DNA of 64,000 nt from Firmicutes bacterium HGW-Firmicutes-1 (GCA_002841625.1 PHAG01000011.1:61072-125071); one strand, 5' to 3'; shown: positions 45,395 through 54,034, counted from the stretch's first letter. The notes: generated by a model not told the origin, from the letters alone. Translations and numbers: made by a program.

Positions 45395-45709
45395 TTATAG
45401 CTGTGTATATTTCATACTTGTCCCCTTGGCTTTGTCCACTGGGTATTTTTCTCTATTCTTTTCAATCTTTTTAAGGGTCGCTTCCCTTAAGTCAATTCCT
45501 ACACAATCAGCCATTAACAAGCAATATAAAAACACATCGGCTAATTCATCTCCTACATTATCAAGGTCATAGTCATTATTCCATTGAAAATTCTCTAAGA
45601 GCTCGGCTGCTTCTAGATTTATGCTGATTGCCAACTTTTCAGGCGTATGAAATTGTTTCCAATTTCTTTCATCTCTGAATTTAAGTATGCTTTGTAGTAT
45701 TTCGTCCAT
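45395..45709 (-). CDS. MazG-like nucleotide pyrophosphohydrolase
   Basis: A protein of 104 residues. Acidic motifs of the all-alpha NTP-PPase fold are visible: EAAELLENFQW (ExxE) near residue 33 and DNVGDELADVFLYCLLMADCVGID (ExxD) near residue 50. The C-terminal KKIEKNREKYPVDKAKGT is typical of MazG-like/dCTPase-type proteins. It hydrolyses non-canonical or excess nucleoside triphosphates. A decayed duplicate of the C-terminal half is at 62242-62386. Confidence 0.9.
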   Translation of the reverse strand: MDEILQSILKFRDERNWKQFHTPEKLAISINLEAAELLENFQWNNDYDLDNVGDELADVFLYCLLMADCVGIDLREATLKKIEKNREKYPVDKAKGTSMKYTQL

Positions 45710-45776
45710 ACTATTCTCCTTTATACATTTTTACATATCCTTTAATTTTAAAATGTTATGGTGAATCACTTCATGT

Positions 45777-46484
45777 CTACCAAGTGACTTTTAGATCTGG
45801 GAAAAGATAGGACTCAATGCCTTCCTCTTTTTTCATACTCCTATGAAAAATAATCTCGTAATCCTTAAAACCATATACCATTGCAGATGCTTTCATCGGA
45901 TTGACGACCCAATATTCTTTTACTCCTGCTAGCATATAAACCTGTAACTTGCCAACCATATCCTTTGTAACGGAACTTTGTGATAAAACCTCTACTACAA
46001 GACTCGGAATACCCATATAGCTGTCTTTTTCGTCGGTGCCTGTCTCCATATCACATATAATCCCCAAATCTGGTTGTACGACATTTTTCTTCTTATCGAC
46101 TACGAGTGTAATATCAAAAGGGGATACGAAAGGCTGACATTTCTTTCCAACAAAATGGTTAAATAATTGGCCGTACAACTGTCCCGTTATCATCTGATGT
46201 GTAACTTTGGGCGACGCCAACAGATATACATGCCCATCGATAAGCTCATAACGCTGCTCACTAGCCGCCGTCAATTTCAAAAATTCTTCATAACTGACCT
46301 TTCTGTCTTTAGGCTCATAATGGACTGCTTGTTCCTTAATTAAATCATCTGGGTCAAGGGGTTCTTCAAATTTGGTCACCTTTGCAATGATTCTACCATT
46401 TTTTTTAATCATGATATCTTCGTAATCTAAGAGCTTAAGCATCTTACCAAAACTATTTTTTATTTCAGTTGCGTTTAAAATCAT
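45777..46484 (-). CDS. Phd-Uma2 fusion protein, copy 3
   Basis: A protein of 235 residues. N-terminal LNATEIKNSFGKMLKLL and IMIKKNGRIIAKVTK form the Phd-like part, where the usual RNGKPVAK reads KNGRIIAK. The nuclease-like part has RYELIDGHVYLLAS, VTHQMITGQ, VVQPDLGIICDM (Asp), SLVVEVLSQSS (Glu) and DMVGKLQVYMLAGVKEYWVVNP (Lys). ATG at 46484 is preceded by GGAGTGGAGG; the GTG three codons upstream lies within that site. The gene stands alone between MazG-like and a small acidic protein gene. Confidence 0.88.
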   Translation of the reverse strand: MILNATEIKNSFGKMLKLLDYEDIMIKKNGRIIAKVTKFEEPLDPDDLIKEQAVHYEPKDRKVSYEEFLKLTAASEQRYELIDGHVYLLASPKVTHQMITGQLYGQLFNHFVGKKCQPFVSPFDITLVVDKKKNVVQPDLGIICDMETGTDEKDSYMGIPSLVVEVLSQSSVTKDMVGKLQVYMLAGVKEYWVVNPMKASAMVYGFKDYEIIFHRSMKKEEGIESYLFPDLKVTW

Positions 46485-46504
46485 ATCCTCCACTCCTTTT
46501 TAAA

Positions 46505-46559
46505 TAGCTATTATTTATATCGACTATTTTAGTTTACGCCTATTAGCTATTATTGTCAA
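46505..46559 (-). promoter_or_regulatory. Promoter and direct repeats of Phd-Uma2 copy 3
   Basis: Minus strand: TTGACA (46554-46559) and TAAACT (46531-46536) 17 bases apart. An 11-base repeat TAGCTATTATT (plus reading) occurs at 46505-46515 and 46544-46554, the second inside the promoter spacer, so a bound repressor would block it. Confidence 0.6.
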
Positions 46560-46672
46560 TAAATATGAATTCCTTTTCCTAAATTAATCAATAAAAAAAA
46601 GGACTAAATTAGTCCTATTTATCTTGCTACCAAACACTAACATACTTTTTCTTAAGTCTAATCAGATAGTTT

Positions 46673-47164
46673 CTATTCTTCAGTCTCTTCTTCATCTTCA
46701 CAATCGCTACAGCCGTCACAGCCACATGAACAAGGGTCCAAAAGGTCTTTTGCTGTGATTAGTATACAAAATTCACGATTTAAAGTATCATCTTCCTCAA
46801 ATTCTTCTAATACTTCTTTAGCTTCTTCCATTATTTCTGCTAAAAGTTCTGTTTCTGTAGTTTCCATTAACTTTTTATATTGTTCACTTACCATCATTTC
46901 AAATTCTTCGTATACGGACTCAAATGAATCTAATACCTCAATTTCTATGTCCAACTCATCCTCAGATGAGCTCAATAATAAAGATATCTCATTTGTTACA
47001 AATTCAGACATAGATACTTTTTCTACTATATCATCACACACTGCTAAAAAATCACATAACAGTTCGTTGAATTCCCTTACAAACTCTAATCTTGTTTCAT
47101 TACCATCTTTTCCAAAACCTGTAAACCCTTCTAAGCTATTATCATTCTTTAAATTATCTGTCAT
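46673..47164 (-). CDS. Small acidic protein with Cys-rich tail, unrecognised
   Basis: A protein of 163 residues that is very acidic throughout (long runs of E and D) and helical. The C-terminus CSCGCDGCSDCEDEEE has five cysteines in eleven residues, a possible metal site. The ATG at 47164 is preceded by GGAGGA. There is no signal peptide or membrane segment. It is 73 bases downstream of the flagellin gene on the same strand and may share its c-di-GMP-controlled transcript. I do not recognise the family. Confidence 0.7.
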   Translation of the reverse strand: MTDNLKNDNSLEGFTGFGKDGNETRLEFVREFNELLCDFLAVCDDIVEKVSMSEFVTNEISLLLSSSEDELDIEIEVLDSFESVYEEFEMMVSEQYKKLMETTETELLAEIMEEAKEVLEEFEEDDTLNREFCILITAKDLLDPCSCGCDGCSDCEDEEETEE

Positions 47165-47236
47165 TTTTTCCTCCACACATTTCTTTGTTTTAAATCATAG
47201 TAACATATTTTGACAAGCTTTGATACCTTGTTTATA

Positions 47237-48010
47237 TTAAATTATTAAATCTGTATACATTCCTAACTTATTTGCATTGATTCTAGAGGACTCTCGCTGC
47301 ATTGCAATTGAATATTGTTCAAGCACTTTATTTTTCTTGTAACTAGAAACCTCAGCTGCAATATCTGCGTCTTTTATTTGACTCATTGCACGTGTTTCGT
47401 TAATGATTTTGTTTTTTGTATTGTTTAAGGCATGTTCAAAAGTATTGCTCACTGAACCAATTTTCGATCTCGATTCTGTAACCTTGCCAATGGCATTATC
47501 AATATCAGCAATATCAAAGCTCTTGGTAACATCAAATTCTTTGATTCCCAAAGTCTCTAAACTACTGTTTTCAATAGATATCCTTGAACCAGATCCACTA
47601 GTATTCATAGCTACGTTTTTATTTGTAAATGAACCATCTAAAACCTTCATTGTATTAAATTCTGTATTGTTGACTGTGCTTGAAATTCCTTTTTTTAGAC
47701 CTTCAATCTCATTTTGAATGATCTGCTTGTCATCGTTAGTCAAAATCCCATTACTCGCTTGCACTGACAATTCTCTGATTCTTGAAAGAGAGTCATTGAT
47801 GCTTTCTAAGGAGCCTTCTGCTGTATTCAACAGGTTACCCATATCAGAAATATTGTTTACATTTTGGTTCGAGCCACTAATTTGGGCATTCATTTTTTCA
47901 CTGATTGCTAGCCCTGCAGCATCGTCAGCAGCTCTATTAATTCTTTGTCCAGCAGAAAGTTTCATCATGGATTTTGCCATTTCACTATTTGCCATACTTT
48001 GAATCGTCAT
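47237..48010 (-). CDS. Flagellin-like protein with shortened terminal domains
   Basis: A protein of 257 residues. The conserved flagellin N-terminal helix is present (MKLSAGQRINRAADDAAGLAISEKMNAQI, in parts, from residue 16) but the first 15 or so residues of the D0 part (normally MRIN-NI-ALN) are replaced by a short start. The C-terminus ends SYKKNKVLEQYSIAMQRESSRINANKLG and lacks the usual Q-A-x-x-x-PQ-VL-LL ending. The middle domain is short. GTGGTGG precedes the ATG. No other flagellar genes are present. Controlled by a c-di-GMP riboswitch. It may be a minor or specialised filament protein, or a derivative unable to polymerise. Confidence 0.8.
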   Translation of the reverse strand: MTIQSMANSEMAKSMMKLSAGQRINRAADDAAGLAISEKMNAQISGSNQNVNNISDMGNLLNTAEGSLESINDSLSRIRELSVQASNGILTNDDKQIIQNEIEGLKKGISSTVNNTEFNTMKVLDGSFTNKNVAMNTSGSGSRISIENSSLETLGIKEFDVTKSFDIADIDNAIGKVTESRSKIGSVSNTFEHALNNTKNKIINETRAMSQIKDADIAAEVSSYKKNKVLEQYSIAMQRESSRINANKLGMYTDLII

Positions 48011-48138
48011 ATTTCCACCACCTTATCTATTCACAAACAATTATCTATGATTCCTACAACGTAATCGTAGGATGTGCTGTTCTCTAGCAACGACAAAGCA
48101 CGTACATACTAAAAAATGAGAACAAAAAAATTCCTTCA

Positions 48139-48222
48139 TTCGGGGGACTGGCTGCCATCCTTGTAGGTAAGGCCCTCTAGTTTTGCGTCCCAATTTTTCA
48201 ACTGGTTTGCCATTATCGTGTC
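48139..48222 (-). ncRNA. c-di-GMP-I (GEMM) riboswitch upstream of the flagellin gene
   Basis: On the minus strand, GGCAAACCAGTTGAAAAATT then GGGACGCAAAACTAGAGGGCC and GGATGGCAGCCAG appear in the order of the GEMM-I aptamer: the GCAAACC strand, a GNRA-like capped stem (CCAGTT/AATTGG around GAAA), the highly conserved GACGCAAA and the paired second helix with GGC-AGCC. AATTTTTTT follows directly, in a position suited to termination. The flagellin start is about 130 bases downstream. The RNA binds c-di-GMP and would couple the gene to cyclic dinucleotide level. Confidence 0.85.
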
Positions 48223-48492
48223 AGAATTATTACTTTATAGGTATATACTACCATATTTTTTATAAAAACTCAACCTAATAATTACTTGAATTACTGCTAA
48301 TACCTTATAACCCTAATAATAGTTACACGCAAACGTCTCCTTTGGTTCATGTACATTGTCATTTATCTGATAGTACTAGCTCCCTTGTTGAATACCCCCA
48401 GTTATTGATAACAATCTGGCTATTTCGCTTGAGTACCCTTTTACAAGACTTATCATATACTGATTAGTGACAAGTCTTTGGGAGGTGAAATC
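48223..48492. other. Intergenic region between the riboswitch and ymaF-like gene
   Basis: About 270 AT-rich bases that hold the two divergent promoters. No gene or further structured element seen. Confidence 0.4.
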
Positions 48493-48822
48493 ATGTCAAG
48501 AAAAGAGGAACAATTCCATAATCACGAATTTGTTGGCAGTACAAGATTAGCTGCACTGGAAGTTAATCCCCATAACCACCGATTTGCAGGAGTTTCAAGT
48601 GAAGCGATCCGTGTTAAGGGTGGACATGTTCATGAAGTAATAGCCGCAACAGACTTCTACGAAGGCCATTTACACGAATTTAAAGAAATATCTAGTCTTC
48701 AGATTCCCGTTGGTGATGGAAGACATGTCCATTTTGTAGAAGCTAGAACAACTGTAGATGCTGCTCATAAGCACGAACTAATTTTTGCTACCCTAATCGA
48801 AGACCCTATTGGTGAAGATTAA
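48493..48822 (+). CDS. YmaF family His-rich protein
   Basis: A protein of 109 residues with regularly spaced His pairs (NHEF, PHNHRF, GGHVHEV, GHLHEF, GRHVHFV, AAHKHEL). This series is characteristic of the YmaF family. There is no signal peptide. ATG at 48493 is preceded by GGGAGGTG. The histidines probably bind metal; the role is not known. Confidence 0.85.
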   Translation: MSRKEEQFHNHEFVGSTRLAALEVNPHNHRFAGVSSEAIRVKGGHVHEVIAATDFYEGHLHEFKEISSLQIPVGDGRHVHFVEARTTVDAAHKHELIFATLIEDPIGED

Positions 48823-48893
48823 GCATCAAATATTAGTACAAGCCCATACAAAAGAATGAAACTTTATTTCGTACACAAAGTTTATGTAGATTT

Positions 48894-48919
48894 CTACCCC
48901 AGCTACGACGCTGGGGTAG
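48894..48919. repeat. Perfect hairpin after the YmaF gene
   Basis: CTACCCCAGC and GCTGGGGTAG form a ten-base GC-rich stem with a six-base loop. No T-run follows, so it may be a processing or stop signal rather than a standard terminator. Confidence 0.55.
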
Positions 48920-49044
48920 ACTCTCAAGAGATGCCTTGCGATTATATCAGGTAATACTCAATAATATCTCCATCTAATCCAAATCCATTTAATTAAGCCT
49001 TAATAACAATGAGCTCTAATAGGTCTTGTTGCAAATTCTTCACA

Positions 49045-49770
49045 TTATATTTCATGGAAAACAATCGCATTAGTGGGACATTTTTCAACAGTATCAAGAA
49101 CAATTTCCTTAATACTTAGATTAATGCCTTGCGTTTTTACCTGTGCCTTTTGTTCATTGATTTCATAAACTTCTGGAAGCATTTTTACACAAATGCCACA
49201 TCCAATACAATATTCCTTCTTAATTTCAATCAGAACATCTGAAGTGTTTGCTGATTCTATTGCAAGCTCCTTTCTATCCACTAGTTTCCCTGTAATCCAA
49301 GCCATTGAAAGAATTGCGATCACCGTTAAAATCCATCGAACTCCCATGAAAGAGAAACCTAAAAATTTTACTTCATTGGCTAGCATCGGTACTTTTATAA
49401 CTGCCCATGAACTTAGTATAATTACAATATTGGCAACACTTGCTCCTTTTGAAAGCAGCATTTTGCTAATCGGGAAAGCCGCATAGATCGGTCCAGCTGA
49501 AATACTTCCTAATACAAGTGAAAGTATATTCCCAAGGAATCCAGATTTTTCTCCAAAATGCTTGATGATTACCTCTTTGGGAATCAGTGCTTCAATCACG
49601 ACTGTCAACAAGAAAATGACTGGTAGAATTTGAAACATTTCAATCAGATAATAAACACTGTTACTCATTGCTTTTGATGCCTTATCTGGCATCAGAATAA
49701 ATAAGATTAGATAGATCATGCCTACTATCAATAATAACTTGTTTTTCTTTATTACTTGAGTCAATGTCAT
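49045..49770 (-). CDS. Permease half with C-terminal ferredoxin domain
   Basis: A protein of 241 residues. Residues 1-165 have about five membrane helices and the motif LGSISAGPIYAAFPISKMLLSKGAS of the DUF318/ArsP-like permeases. Residues about 185-241 form a one-cluster ferredoxin, KEYCIGCGICVKMLPEVYEIN and a final Cys in VEKCPTNAI. The gene overlaps its partner upstream by four bases (ATGA). The fused ferredoxin suggests electron transfer coupled to transport. The substrate is unknown. Confidence 0.85.
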   Translation of the reverse strand: MTLTQVIKKNKLLLIVGMIYLILFILMPDKASKAMSNSVYYLIEMFQILPVIFLLTVVIEALIPKEVIIKHFGEKSGFLGNILSLVLGSISAGPIYAAFPISKMLLSKGASVANIVIILSSWAVIKVPMLANEVKFLGFSFMGVRWILTVIAILSMAWITGKLVDRKELAIESANTSDVLIEIKKEYCIGCGICVKMLPEVYEINEQKAQVKTQGINLSIKEIVLDTVEKCPTNAIVFHEI

Positions 49771-50249
49771 AGCACCACCCCCATTACTGCTGCAATGAAT
49801 AATGCCGCAACAAAGCTGAGTAGATTTCTTGTAAGCGTAAATTTAAAACCAAATTCTTTTTTCTCAAGTGGAAACGTTACGACACCAACCATAGTTAAAG
49901 TTGTTAAAAACGCCACCGCTGGAACGATACTAGCACCTACATCAATGAAAGAACCCACTAAAGGAAATGCAACAAATGCAGGTACGAGAGTTATACTTCC
50001 TGCAATAGCAGCAATTACTGTTGCCATCACTGTGTTTTCTGACCCAAGCACACTTTTTATTGATTCTGGTGGTACAAACGTTAGTATCAATCCAATGATA
50101 AAGATGATTGCTATAATTTCTCCAAGCATATTTCCCATCATACCTTTCGATTTTTTCATCGCTTCGAATGTCTTCTTCTTACTTTTAATCAAAGATACAA
50201 TTATTAATACAATTGATATACCCCAAAATGCGAGCGTAAAAACGTCCAT
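49767..50249 (-). CDS. Permease half (DUF318/ArsP-like)
   Basis: A protein of 160 residues with about four membrane helices. ITLVPAFVAFPLVGSFIDVGASIVPAVAFLTTLTMVGVVTFP (in parts) corresponds to the second conserved motif of the same permease family as the next gene, so the two short proteins together make up one transporter. It is divergent from a Crp/Fnr gene whose palindromic site lies between them. Confidence 0.85.
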   Translation of the reverse strand: MDVFTLAFWGISIVLIIVSLIKSKKKTFEAMKKSKGMMGNMLGEIIAIIFIIGLILTFVPPESIKSVLGSENTVMATVIAAIAGSITLVPAFVAFPLVGSFIDVGASIVPAVAFLTTLTMVGVVTFPLEKKEFGFKFTLTRNLLSFVAALFIAAVMGVVL

Positions 50250-50307
50250 TAAAATTCCCCTTTCTTATTGTTTAAAATAATTATATAATAAGAACAACAA
50301 AAATAGC

Positions 50308-50321
50308 GTTACCAAGGTAAC
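50308..50321. promoter_or_regulatory. Palindromic operator between permease and Crp/Fnr gene
   Basis: GTTACCAAGGTAAC is a perfect 14-base palindrome 18 bases before the Crp/Fnr ATG at 50339 and about 60 bases before the permease start. It differs from the TGTGA-type site at 42833, in line with a different recognition helix in this regulator. Confidence 0.6.
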
Positions 50322-50338
50322 ACCAAAGGGAGAGAATT

Positions 50339-51001
50339 ATGGATTTATTATCAATATCAAATACTTATTCGTTATTAAAACCAATCCCAATAGCATTATT
50401 AGAAGAAGCCTTTAACTCTAAAGCGCTGAAAATTAAGACCTACAGTAAGGATGAAATCATCCATTTTGATGGGGATATTTGTAGAATTGTAGAAATTTTA
50501 TTATTGGGAAAAGTTGTAGTTGAACGTATTGATGAGTCTGGAAATTTGCTCATAATTACCGAATTCTATCCAGATGATATATTAGGTGGAAATCTCATTT
50601 TCTCTAAGAATCCTCATTATCCTATGACTGTTACCGCTAAATCAGATACTACAATACTAGAAATTCAGAAGGAATTACTCTTTGAATTATGTTCCACTAA
50701 TAAAGATTTCTTGAAACTATTTTTAGAGTACATTTCAGATCATGCGCTTCTATTAGGTGATAAAATCAAGCATTATGTGAATCGCTCTATACGAGAAAGT
50801 CTGGTGGCTTATTTAAAAAATGCATATATGTTACAAAATTCGAATAAAATCATGCTCAATATGACAAAAAAGGAGATTGCTGATCGCATGGGTGTGCAAC
50901 GAACATCTCTTTCAAGAGAACTTCAAAAGATGAAAAACGAAGGTCTAATCTTATTTGATACTGAATCTATAACTATTTTGGATACAAATATGATTAAGTA
51001 A
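50339..51001 (+). CDS. Crp/Fnr family regulator of the split permease
   Basis: A protein of 220 residues. Sensor domain at about 30-120 (FDGDICRIVEILLLGKVVVERIDESG in parts), helix-turn-helix MTKKEIADRMGVQRTSLSRELQKMKNEGLI at about 170-200. The recognition helix (VQRTSLSREL) differs from that of the other Crp/Fnr protein in the window. GGGAGAG lies before the ATG. The divergent layout with a palindrome between suggests control of the permease and of itself. Confidence 0.88.
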   Translation: MDLLSISNTYSLLKPIPIALLEEAFNSKALKIKTYSKDEIIHFDGDICRIVEILLLGKVVVERIDESGNLLIITEFYPDDILGGNLIFSKNPHYPMTVTAKSDTTILEIQKELLFELCSTNKDFLKLFLEYISDHALLLGDKIKHYVNRSIRESLVAYLKNAYMLQNSNKIMLNMTKKEIADRMGVQRTSLSRELQKMKNEGLILFDTESITILDTNMIK

Positions 51002-51057
51002 TGGTAATCTATAAAACCTCTTAATAGGTTAAATAAATGTAACTGTACATGCAAGTA

Positions 51058-51795
51058 TTAAATTCCCGCAAAGATTCCTTCCACTTCTACGACAAGCCCT
51101 TCGAAGAAAAAGGAACGGCATAAACCAGATTCAAAAATGTTAAACCGGCCTATCCCGGCATTCTTAAATTCATACATCATTATCTTATTATACATCATAT
51201 CTACGATCCAATATTCGTTAATTCCAGACAACATGTAACTGTTGAGCTTATCCACCATGTCCCTTGAACGGGTTGACTCTGAAAGAATTTCAACCACTAA
51301 GGCCGGTGTTCCCATATAGCGGCCTTTTTCATTAACTCCTTGGTTCAAATCACAAGCAACCAACAGATCAGGCTGAACAACATCCGGCTCTGTCAACCCC
51401 TTTTTCTTTAGGTGTAAATCAAAGGGCGCTGTAAAAGATTGGCATGGCTTACCTTGAAACCATGTCTGAAAGGTAAAACTAATCCGATTCACAATCATCT
51501 GGTGCATTACATTTGGAGAACTCATCAGGATTACTTCACCATTCATGTACTCAGACCGCTGACTACTCATTTCATTCATCACTAGATATTCTTCGTAGGA
51601 GATTTTCTTGCCACCATATACATAATCAATGGCATTTTCCTTAATTGTAAAATAGCGCTCCACATCTATAACATAGGGCGTTAATCTCGCTACCTTCTTG
51701 CCATTGCGAGTGATAACCACATCTGTATCTCTTTCCATAACTTCTTCCAAATACTGTCCAAAATTATTCTTCATTTCCGTAGCTGTTGCTTCCAT
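51058..51795 (-). CDS. Phd-Uma2 fusion protein, copy 4
   Basis: A protein of 245 residues. Antitoxin-like part: ATATEMKNNFGQYLEEVMERDTDVVITRNGKKVARLTPY (in parts). Nuclease-like part: RSEYMNGEVILMSS, where the usual YEYIDG is changed to SEYMNG, then VMHQMIVNR, VVQPDLLVACDL (Asp), ALVVEILSEST (Glu), DMVDKLNSYMLSGINEYWIVD (Lys). The change near the first motif might affect activity. ATG at 51795 has AAAGGAGAG in front. It has the clearest promoter and operator of the group. Confidence 0.88.
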   Translation of the reverse strand: MEATATEMKNNFGQYLEEVMERDTDVVITRNGKKVARLTPYVIDVERYFTIKENAIDYVYGGKKISYEEYLVMNEMSSQRSEYMNGEVILMSSPNVMHQMIVNRISFTFQTWFQGKPCQSFTAPFDLHLKKKGLTEPDVVQPDLLVACDLNQGVNEKGRYMGTPALVVEILSESTRSRDMVDKLNSYMLSGINEYWIVDMMYNKIMMYEFKNAGIGRFNIFESGLCRSFFFEGLVVEVEGIFAGI

Positions 51796-51822
51796 ATTCA
51801 ATCTCTCCTTTCTCCTATAATT

Positions 51823-51875
51823 ATTATAGCCAACGGATTAGCTAATGTCAAGTTTGTATAGCTAATCTATTGGCT
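51823..51875 (-). promoter_or_regulatory. Promoter and operator of Phd-Uma2 copy 4
   Basis: Minus strand: TTGACA (51846-51851), 17 bases, TATAAT (51823-51828). Inverted arms of 17 bases lie at 51828-51844 (AGCCAACGGATTAGCTA) and 51859-51875 (TAGCTAATCTATTGGCT), matching at 15 of 17 positions. One arm fills the promoter spacer; the other is just upstream of -35. Confidence 0.75.
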
Positions 51876-51971
51876 ACATAATATTGTAAATCATTTGTTT
51901 GCTGGTAATTCGTTATAAAAGCATTAGAATTCCCACTGACATCGAAAACAAAGCACTCCGCAACATCAACC

Positions 51972-53456
51972 TTATATATTCCCCTGAAACACTGTATCTG
52001 TATCCCTACATAAGTATTGAACGGCCTTTCGTCCCGTTTCTGCAGCTACAGGAAGTCCTCCGGGAATCATTATTCGCTGACCCGCAAAATAAACATTTTT
52101 TATGCTTTCGGGTTTGGAAGGATAACTTTCCATTTTGCTCCCTTTGCCCATTATTGACATCCATGAGCCTTTATATGAATGTAAATACCGTTCATAGGTC
52201 AAGGGTGTTGCTACATCGCAAACCGCTATTTTCCCGGCAGTCTGCGGAAATTTTTTCGCTAATATATGTGTAAATGCCTCTGCCAGCTTTTGTTTTTCGG
52301 CTTTATATGTGCCGTTTTCTTTACAGGCTTTCCAGAAATTATAGCTGTCTCCCACGATTATGGAGGTCACGGCGGTGCATCCTTCTGGTGCATATCCTTT
52401 GTAACCTGCATAATTATTGATACCAATGGTGTATTCCGGCACACCACCGCACAGAAGTGGCTCCTCTATCATAAATGTTAAACTTTCTGGCATATCAGAC
52501 AAATCTGCCTCCACGCCCACACTAACAAAGGTATTGAGTACAGGTTTTATGCTTTCACGCATCTTTTGTGCCCAAGTCTCCCGAATAGGAGGGTCAAACA
52601 GTGTGTCGATAGCAACAAGTGTATCCTGTGTCACGATCACTGCATCTGACTTAATGTGTTCACCGTTGATGATTACTCCGCAAGCAACTCCATTTTGAAC
52701 CGATACTTTACATACCTCTTTGCTGTATTGTATCGTGCCTCCTAAGGCTTCAAAACGCTTTGCCATTCGATCAGCCATACGAAGTGAGCCGCCTTCGGGA
52801 TAGCCTCCATCTCCGGAAGATAACGTTGCGATAGTAAAAGCCATTGCAGTGGCATTGTAATCAGCGCCAGCTATGTTTTCAAACAGATTCTGTAAAAGTG
52901 GGCTCTTAAACCGTTCTGCAAATTCCTTTGATGTTTGATTTGCATAAAAGGATATTCGGGGAAGAGCGGGCAGCATACTAAAAAGCGACGATAACCCAAA
53001 AGAAGATTTATTCTTAACTTTTACGTTCTTGATATCCATAATAGGCATAGCTATTTTTGTGAATTTTTTTATGTCCTTGCAGAATTTAATAATTTCCTTT
53101 TCATCATCCTGTGAAATCTCTAAAAAGTGCTGCTGCATCTTATCTATATCTCGATAGAGATATGCAGTCTGTCCGTTATATTCAAATGCAACAAAAGGAT
53201 CTCGGTTATAAATATTAACAGTATCATCCAAAGCACCCACTTCACGCCACAGCTTGTTAAGTTGGGTTTTTGATGACGAACCTGTCAACCAGTGCATTCC
53301 GCCCTCGAATAAATACCCCTTTCTTCGCCAGCTTGTGGAGGCGCCTCCTGGAATGGTATGACTTTCGTAAATTGTAACATCAAATCCGCTTTGAAGTGCG
53401 TAAACACCTGCTGTAAGCCCGGCAATTCCTGCACCGACAATAATTACTTTCTTCAT
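51972..53456 (-). CDS. FAD-dependent oxidoreductase (phytoene desaturase/CrtI-like)
   Basis: A protein of 494 residues. It begins KKVIIVGAGIAGLTAGVYALQSGFDVTIYESHTIPGGAS (in parts) with the FAD-binding Rossmann motif; the C-terminus has VYFAGQRIMIPGGLPVAAETGRKAV, the second flavin-binding segment. The family includes carotenoid desaturases and isomerases. No carotenoid genes are nearby. It is two bases after the TetR gene, and is probably its target through the operator upstream. The substrate is unknown. Confidence 0.88.
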   Translation of the reverse strand: MKKVIIVGAGIAGLTAGVYALQSGFDVTIYESHTIPGGASTSWRRKGYLFEGGMHWLTGSSSKTQLNKLWREVGALDDTVNIYNRDPFVAFEYNGQTAYLYRDIDKMQQHFLEISQDDEKEIIKFCKDIKKFTKIAMPIMDIKNVKVKNKSSFGLSSLFSMLPALPRISFYANQTSKEFAERFKSPLLQNLFENIAGADYNATAMAFTIATLSSGDGGYPEGGSLRMADRMAKRFEALGGTIQYSKEVCKVSVQNGVACGVIINGEHIKSDAVIVTQDTLVAIDTLFDPPIRETWAQKMRESIKPVLNTFVSVGVEADLSDMPESLTFMIEEPLLCGGVPEYTIGINNYAGYKGYAPEGCTAVTSIIVGDSYNFWKACKENGTYKAEKQKLAEAFTHILAKKFPQTAGKIAVCDVATPLTYERYLHSYKGSWMSIMGKGSKMESYPSKPESIKNVYFAGQRIMIPGGLPVAAETGRKAVQYLCRDTDTVFQGNI

Positions 53457-53458
53457 TG

Positions 53459-54034
53459 TTATTTCCTCCTTATAATATCAATAATCCAATCACTTTCAGG
53501 GCAGGGTGTATCGGGATTCAGTGCTATTTGTTCTGCTATGCCTTGAATCGCACACCAATAAGCGACTGCCAATGCATTAGGATCCCCCTCCCGAATTGTA
53601 CCATTTGCCTGACCTTTTTGAATTAACAGAGTTGTCGGCGTATAAATATCAAAATTCAGTAGCTTGTCTTTAATACCTCGCGGTGCTGCTTCGTTATAAA
53701 ACGCCTGACTCATCAGGACAAACATTTTAGCGGTAAATGATTCCGTCTGCACATAGTGAAAAATCTGTTTAGCGGTACTCTCGAAAAACTTGATTGGCTC
53801 CATCTCTGTGAGAGCCATGACGCTCATTGGACCCGAAATACCAATCGTTATCAGTTCTTCATACAGCTTTTCCTTTGATTCAAAATAATGAAACAAAAGC
53901 CCTGCACTCATACCGACCTGCTTTGCAATATCGCTGATTTTTGTCGAAGCATATCCCTTTCGAATAAATATATCTAGCCCCGCCATAAGAATTTCATTCC
54001 GGCGTTTTTCTTTTTGATCTTCACGAACTCCCAT
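53459..54034 (-). CDS. TetR family regulator
   Basis: A protein of 191 residues. Residues about 10-55 are the TetR helix-turn-helix: RRNEILMAGLDIFIRKGYASTKISDIAKQVGMSAGLLFHYFESKEKLY (in parts). The C-terminal half is the ligand part. ATG at 54034; the frame can extend to 54097 but that would include the operator. It heads an operon with the FAD-dependent oxidoreductase. Confidence 0.9.
   Translation of the reverse strand: MGVREDQKEKRRNEILMAGLDIFIRKGYASTKISDIAKQVGMSAGLLFHYFESKEKLYEELITIGISGPMSVMALTEMEPIKFFESTAKQIFHYVQTESFTAKMFVLMSQAFYNEAAPRGIKDKLLNFDIYTPTTLLIQKGQANGTIREGDPNALAVAYWCAIQGIAEQIALNPDTPCPESDWIIDIIRRK

Noticed and set aside
46755..47213. Serine-rich open frame of 152 residues on the plus strand
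   Set aside because: It is the complement of the acidic gene at 46673; Glu codons read in reverse give Ser/Phe.
48894..48919. Standard terminator of the YmaF gene
   Set aside because: The stem is strong but no T-run follows on either strand; kept as a hairpin only.
49756..50280. Open frame of 174 residues opposite the permease half
   Set aside because: Antisense to a clear membrane protein with conserved motifs.
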